Positions 57,336 to 64,000 of a DNA stretch of 64,000 nt are shown piece by piece. The notes under the pieces are model-generated. The model was not told where the DNA came from, made no database searches, and worked only from the letters and a program-made list of their open reading frames with translations. The DNA lies in contig OX465111.1 of NCBI GenBank assembly GCA_949987565.1, positions 10,621,202 to 10,685,201 on the forward strand, read 5' to 3'. The translations under genes and the position numbers were made by a program. Source of the stretch: Luidia sarsii. Its lineage: Eukaryota; Echinodermata; Asteroidea; Paxillosida; Luidiidae. Position 1 is the first letter of the stretch, and each line of letters begins with the position of its first letter.

Positions 57336-59688
57336 ATAGTATTGGATACAATAAAGAACCAATCACAGTACACCAATCCAGTAGGCCACGCCCACCATAG
57401 CAACAGGCAAGCAACCGCACACATGCACGTCCACTGCATGCCCACAACCACCGAAAGCACTTTGGTTTTGGAAAAGGCCAAAAATGTACATCTCTTGCCA
57501 GGGTATCGAGAGTCAGAATTACGATGAAAATGTAGACACTGCTTGACCATGGTTAAGGATAAAACTCGGGTTTGCGTTGTGATTGGTCAATTTGTCAAGG
57601 GGCGTGGCCTACTGGATCAATGTATTGCGATTGGTTATGCGTTGTCAGTCACTTCACAATGGATTGTTAGACTGTGTGACATCCACTCCAAGGATGTTGT
57701 TCTCAAACAAGATCTGTCTCAAAGGAGTTTAACCACTTCGCGCCGGGGTTTTTTCAGCGCCAATGACCGCCATACAGGTTTTTTTTTAACAATGCATCAT
57801 TTTCAAACCTCGCTAAAACAATCGGAACAATATATTTCTGTGAAATCAATCGGTAAGGGTATACTATGGGTACAAGAGAGTAAAACCTGGCACAATTCGG
57901 ACGTCGTTGTGGTTTTGTCAAGAGATTATCCATTCGAAAAAGGGCCCATTGTGCATCGTCAATAGACCATAACAGACTTGTGTCCTTTAGAGCGTAAAGA
58001 TTACAGTAAAGAATGTGGGGGGAATTCCAATGCCAGACCGACGACCGTTGAGCTGTGTGGCATGCAAAGACAATGTCCCCCGCGTGCTTTCAGCTGCAGC
58101 GCGGTATCCCTCGATCCTCCACAGTAAAAGTCCCATAATTGCACAATTACTGCTGCTAATCTTGCAATTCATGTGGCAACTTGCGTCAAAAAGGGTTTTT
58201 GTACTGATTCGTATTGCTTTGTTCTAAGCTGAAAAGAGTCTTTGTTTAGAATGTGGACAAACGTGGTGCCCGGATTCTGAGGGCCCTGTCGCATAGTCAA
58301 GCCAATGGAGCTCCGGATTTGGAGGTCCCAGCGCAAAGTGGTTAAGAAAGGCCTTTGAAATACCGGTAAGTCCTGCAAAGATTGAAATGTCAGGCCCTTC
58401 AATGTGTTCATGAGTTATATGTAAGGTATTCTTGTCATTCAGTAAATACATGCTCATATTGCTTGATGTTCTGTATGCACCCAAATGCAGTCTTCGTCTA
58501 CAGTGAGATTTGCCACATTCCAGTTACACAAACTACAGATATCACATGCTGTTACAATCACACTAAGGACCATGAACACAGCTCCTCATGGTGTTTATCC
58601 TGAGCCTGAACCCGTTTTTATTCCTGAAAATTCCACCTCCAGTTTACTGTGGAATAGCCCAAGAAACCCAGGCCTGTCATATGGATTCCTTCATGGTTAT
58701 TGAACACTGCTTACTATAGCAGAAGGTTCCATACTTTTACTAAGCTATAAATTTGGGCTTAACAAGAAAGTGCAGCTTCTTTTCAAACATTTCAGAGTGC
58801 CTGACCTCTTGAATGTAGCAGGACCTGCTATCAACGGTGTAGTGCCTTTGAGAAAGGTCCTGCTAGGATTGTCATGCAAGCAGCTATCAAGCTTGTTTGT
58901 ATCACTTGTGCAATTGCCATCACTTTGCTTAACAGGAAAAGTTCATCGCATTATTGGAACACAACAGTAGAAATTGGTTAAAACATGCAGACAGTGCATT
59001 TTACTGAAAATGTGAAAAAGTACTGGTGAGTGCAAAAGTACTTGTGTTTTTTGGAGATAGTCTTTACAAACTATTGTTTCAAATGTTGGAATCCAAGATT
59101 TATCCCCGTAATAATTTGAACAGATCGTTGCTTTATCTAGATTTTGCTGTATGCTTGGTACTATATACTATTAATTATTTTCCCTATTTTATTTGTTTGT
59201 TCGTATTTGTTTCTTTTGAGTAAGTCATGTATGTACAGGTTTAGTGTAATTGGTAGTATGGTACTCCAACCAAGTGTTACATACGTAAACGTCTACGGTA
59301 CTCGGTTTTTTGTTTTTGCTCTTACACCTTATGCACAGGTATGAAATAGTCCTGGTACATGATGCAAGTGCACTGTAGGCTATACGATACATGTACAGTA
59401 ATTAAGTATTAGTTTTGAATTACATAAATTGCATTCTAAGCCACATTCTGAACAAAATGTGCCTTTATTTACTCACTAAAACTTTCCATTTTTAAGGGGT
59501 TGGCAGTTTGTACAAAGTGAATCAATTGATTGATCTCAAATGAGATGTTAATGATTTTGTATCCATAAATCGCAATATTACTGGAGTTATTTTTTTAAAG
59601 AGTTATAACAATATTGTGACATTTAGTATGAGGTGATTTTAGTTCGAAATTTTTCTCCCACCTGAATTCTCCCTTTCTAGTTCCTTTT

Positions 59689-59870
59689 AAGATTTTCTCT
59701 GATTTTCAGATTTTCTCTGATTTTCAGATTTTCTCTGATTTTCAGATTTTCCCTGATTTTCAGATTTTCCCTGATTTTCAGATTTTCTCTGATTTTAAGA
59801 TGTCCTCTGATTTTAAGATTTTCTCTGATTTTAAGATTTTCGCTGATTCTAAGATTTTCGCTGATTTTTG
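59689..59870. repeat. 18-bp tandem repeat, about 10 units
   Basis: The unit is GATTTTCTCTGATTTTCA, changing to TTTTAA variants near the end. Pyrimidine-rich on the + strand. Confidence 0.9.
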
Positions 59871-62800
59871 TACCTGTTGTCTTTTGCTGAATTTACTGTG
59901 TATTTGTTTGTCGTGTTCTCTATGAACAACTCATTTCAATTCCATACAGTAAACTTTATGCAGTCTAATAATTGTCACATTTTCATAGTATGAATTTGAC
60001 CCGCTGGTAAATACCATGGTGATAATGGTGTAATTAACAGGCTGCTTTCTCAAGAATTGGGGGAAAATTAAGTCAATGGAATGCAACACATGTAGATATT
60101 ACCTACAGATATTTTCTATAGTTTTCATTCTTACTACTGAAATGCTACCTTTTTTGTAATGGATTTTTCCATTAGTCCATGTACCGGTAAACTTTATTTA
60201 ATATTTTGTACTAGCCTCACATCCTTTCTTTTTGTTCTTGTGAGGACAATGCACATGTACATAGCAGTAATTTCATATATAAAGGTACAGTATATATTTT
60301 ATGAGAAACTTGTTACGCGACCATTTGTAGAGAGAGAGCATTCCTGGCACTTTTTTCGGTTGATGTGTTTCTGTGCAGTTACGACAGCTAAGCCTTTGAG
60401 AACATCGTGAGATACATACAGTGGAGTGCCTACTGGTACTTTGCACTTGATTTCATGGTGTTTTTAGTCGGTGATGTTTATTACTTTACTAATTACTAAT
60501 ATAAAACAACATGGTGAATTTTGATTTTGAAGAAATAGCACTTGTATGAAGAGGACATGGTATGTTAAGTAAGAGTGTGGCTATAAGCCAAGCACTCAGT
60601 GCATGATGTTACCAGCTACCGGTTATTCCCTAGTGCTATTGCCCGATTAGTGCCAAAAAGACTCCATGGAAATTCCTACATGGGTTGACCCATGGTGATA
60701 TCAGGCACTGAGTGCATGCGAGTAACTTGTGGTGAAGTAGTCTTGTCTCCAACCTTAACCTGTGTCTGATTGTCTAAGTGTGACAGTATCATGCAAGTTG
60801 GAGGTGTATGCTTGGCTTAATCGTGAACACAACTCTGATATGAATAAGCCTATTAGTAATACTGAGAGACATGTTAGATCTATATGGTCTCTGAATTACA
60901 CATGGGGCCTATGGAACCATGATCATTTGCTGGTTGCAACAGTCAGTTGCTATAGGTTGACATATTATTATACAGTAAGTCTGATAAGAAGTGCCGAGTG
61001 TTTAATCAGCAGCCACACACAATCAGGAAATTTGAATGAAATCAGGGGAGACTCAAAGGTTTGAATGGTGGATTCACAATACAGAAAATCATCCGTGACA
61101 ATGATATGTGCATTATCTTTGTCAAAGATGAACGCGGTTCTGAGAAGAGCAGGTCAACTCGATGATGTGTGCAGTGTGTGCTGTGCGTGTCTTTAGAAGA
61201 CAACACAAACACTGTCAGAAACTTTGGGTGACCAGCTCTGTCCATCCATACTTACTCTAGAAATGGATATGCACATGGTGTCACCACAAATATTGGTCAT
61301 TGGACAATGCATAGGGTATGCATCACAGGCCCAGTACTAGATGTAAGTCTAGGATAAGGCAGGGGCTTGAGTTTAATCATTTCACACAGAGCGACTGTTC
61401 AGTGTCCATGAACGGCGCATGGGGCTTTGAATGAGATGCCATTTTTTAGAACTCGCTAAACAATCGAGAACAATAAATACCTGTGAAATGTATCAAGTCA
61501 AACTTGACATAAAGTGAGTCAAACCTGACGTAATCAGACATCAGTGACTTTTGTCATGCTGCACATTGCTTTGTGTTAGGCTGAGAAGAGTCTTTGTTTA
61601 AAACTCGGACAATAGTGGTGCCCGGATATATTGTAAGCAGATTTTTATTGAATTACATGTAGTACAACTGGCTGCCTTCTTCGATAATGAAATTAAAAAG
61701 ATATACCGGTATTTTTTGGTGTATAAAATTTCACAAATAATTGATCTTCCTTCTGTTCCAAACGGAAGTATCCTAGGTTCCTAGGCAAGTCGATTGAGAT
61801 ACTTTCAGCAAACTCTGCCTCCAAAATTGGACATAATGGCTCACATTCCAAGGTATATGGTTTCCTTTGATTTCAGAGATGTCCCACCCACTCACCTAAT
61901 CCATTTGCGCTTTCATGATACTTCATGTTAAAAAGTCATAGCACCATGTTTGTTTCTTTCAGAAACACCACAGGGCAAGATAAGAGTGATGCACATTACA
62001 TTGTATTACTGAGTCACATTAATTCTACACCGAAAGAGAAATGTTCCAACCAAGACAGTAGTATGTACTCATGTGAACAGTTTTTATAAATTTAATAGTA
62101 CTGCAATAGAACATTTTGTTTTGTCATGAATTCATTGGACAGATGTATATATAACTTGGTATAATTACGAACTGATGAAAAAAATTGGAATAACAAGAAA
62201 ATGTCATACAAAATGTAACGCCCCATTAATTGTGGTAACAGGGATAAAAACTTGTGGGTTTTAATATGTTGTAGATAAAATACTAATTGTAACTAACGAC
62301 ACGTTCTGCACAAGATTCTCCAAAATACGGAAGTCCGTGTATTGTGCCCAAATTGTAGTCAATTTTCATTTTTACTGAGAAATTCTTACCCGTGGAGAAT
62401 TTGTAAATTATAACAAGCAATGAAATAGGATTTATAGACGACAGAATGTAGTCCCTTATACTCAGTACAAATGCTTGTTCTTATTACAGTACAGCTCAGC
62501 GATACTACATTTAGGTATATATTTTTTAGAAAGCTTGTGGCTATAACTTGTTAATGCGACAACTATCTCTGAGGTAGAGGAAACAATTTAAATGACTGTT
62601 ATATAAATGGTTTTGGAGTGATTGTTTTATTTTATATTGCTATCTGTAAACTGCTTCTGTCGTCTGGTTTTATTTTTATCTTTTCAGAATCTGACATTGT
62701 ATTAAGTTTAATTAATTTGTTTGCTTTAATTAAGTTTCAAAAAAAGTTTAAAGCGGAATATTGATCAAACCTGGTTTGCACAGAACGTTTCAGGATACGG

Positions 62801-64000
62801 GTCAAATGGACCTTCTGGCTAGTGAAAAATTTGTGAGCAAAAACATCTCACAGAAACTCATTTGCAATTGTAGCTAGCAGTATGTACTTAAAGAAGGAAA
62901 TATGTTATTGTGTGGCTGCAAAGTCTTTTTTTTTTGTACAGCGCTCTATCTTTGATTTTTTTTGGTCCACTAATAATGCACTTAATGGCATTTATAAACA
63001 TTAAATGTGTGCATATTTCTCCTCAACTCTCACATCACAGTGTCTTCCAGTTGTATTTCACTTGATATTTCGAGAATAAAGTACAGTTAGATATAATGGT
63101 ACGGTTTGTGTTTTTTTCCTGAAATTCCGTTTTTTGGGTGACAGATCGCTGGTGCCAATCAGAAAATTGATATTGAAGATGGCCGCCAAAATCTTAATTT
63201 TTTATCATGGCAGCAAAAAACCAACATAATTATGGATTCATGTTTGGTAGGCCTAATAATGTGAATCCAATTAAGAGGTTTTCATCCTAATCAGTCATCC
63301 CACTGGCCTGCAGATGTCTCAATGTTGACCTCCATTTTTGTTCAGTACTTCAGTACAGTGTTCTGTGCAATGCAAATGTTCATGCTTAAACAGTCATTTG
63401 AAAGCATCAATTAATTCATTATGCTGAATGACTGTACGTCAGTCACTGATGAATTTTGAAAGTAGGCTTTGGAGCCATGTCTTTGGTTCTCAATTCTAGC
63501 GGATAATTGATCAAACCTGGCTAGCTTGGAGAGGTCCTGCCAGGAACTCGCCAGGAACTCTCAGTTTTAGAGATTTGTTTGTTGGTATTGTCACTGCAGC
63601 AGGCTGTGCAGTGAGAGTTTGAATATAACTTATATTTAGTCAAATTTATGAAGACCCGTTTTTTGCGTAATCTTTAAATAGCAACGTGCATAATATTTAT
63701 ATTCCTCATTTTGATAATAAGTTTAGTTGATGTCATCACTCATTTCATATGTATGTAATTTCCTAGTATTTCCCTTAGTTCTTCTCCTGTAAAGCCTAGT
63801 CCACAAGTAGCCATATTGTAAACTCAGTTCAGTGCAGTGCACAACCCACAAATTGTCAAGATACATGTATTCTCCTTCAACGTTCACCATGTAGTGTTAG
63901 AGACCCTAAGAGACCCCAATTTGATGGTTACCTCGATCACATGAATGTTACCACCCAAGTCAAGTGACTCAGTTTTCTTCATAATTTCTGTGGTACATCA

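Larger units (their letters stand above)
56924..64000. other. Region downstream of the TIR/TMEM268-like gene, no gene recognised
   Basis: Contains a mobile element (57080-57335), a diverged repeat shared by about 57720-58275 and 61385-61625, a hammerhead-type fragment (58840-58870), a fold-back remnant (61105-61290) and an 18-bp tandem repeat (59689-59870). The longest open stretch, 57543-57965 (140 codons), overlaps the repeat and matches nothing I recognise. 62.0-63.1 kb is AT-rich, with an AATAAA near 63.07 kb, and may be 3' UTR. 63.1-64.0 kb shows nothing notable. Confidence 0.5.

Noticed and set aside
57543..57965. 140-codon ORF downstream of the TIR gene
   Set aside because: No recognisable domain, low-complexity ends, and it overlaps a repeat that recurs at 61.4-61.6 kb.
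1..64000. CRISPR arrays, operons or bacterial defence genes
   Set aside because: The introns, SINEs and polyadenylation-type signals show this is animal DNA; the tandem repeats have no unique spacers.

Overview
This window is animal (metazoan) genomic DNA. Its coding exons are short and flanked by GT/AG splice sites, the introns run from under 1 kb to about 11 kb, and non-coding DNA is AT-rich and crowded with SINEs, small DNA transposons, fold-back elements, minisatellites and TACATG/TGTACA arrays. The repeat style (TACATG arrays, frequent TAGGCCTA) and the genes suggest an invertebrate deuterostome such as an echinoderm, hemichordate or amphioxus. I cannot fix the species from sequence alone.

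Three protein-coding genes can be built exon by exon with intact reading frame across every junction. (1) 75-10762, + strand: the last nine coding exons of ACTR5 (Arp5), the INO80-complex actin-related protein; its 5' part lies outside the window. (2) 31892-20868, - strand: a complete six-exon uridine-cytidine kinase (UCK1/UCK2 type, 274 aa), tail-to-tail with ACTR5. (3) 33046-56923, + strand: a ten-exon gene for a predicted 532-aa protein, head-to-head with UCK. It has an acidic N-terminus, one complete TIR domain carried by a single GC-rich exon, then a two-pass membrane region and C-terminal half that look like vertebrate TMEM268 (DUF4481 type, compared from memory). A TIR domain joined to a TMEM268-like membrane protein is the most interesting content. 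The TIR exon is a symmetric phase 1-1 exon, so it could have been gained by exon shuffling and could be skipped without breaking the frame.

Layout: 1-10762 ACTR5 exons with repeat-filled introns; 10763-c.15960 repeat-rich intergenic DNA with a degenerate telomere-like tract at 13.8 kb; c.16000-20867 AT-rich DNA that probably includes the UCK 3' UTR; 20868-31892 UCK, whose 7.7-kb first intron is full of TACATG repeats and holds a 54-bp minisatellite; 31893-33045 shared promoter/5' UTR region; 33046-56923 the TIR/TMEM268-like gene, whose first intron (10.9 kb) holds a nested transposon cluster with readable target-site duplications; 56924-64000 downstream DNA with no recognised gene.

Repeat biology is informative here. 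Two copies of a ~1-kb element (33254 and 34421) act as each other's empty-site reference. They date a Mutator-like long-TIR insertion (9-bp TSD) and a SINE insertion (13-bp TSD). Several fold-back elements carry a CTGANGA-hairpin-GAAA core like that of hammerhead ribozymes. A minisatellite at 52.3-53.05 kb appears to have grown out of the body of a SINE.
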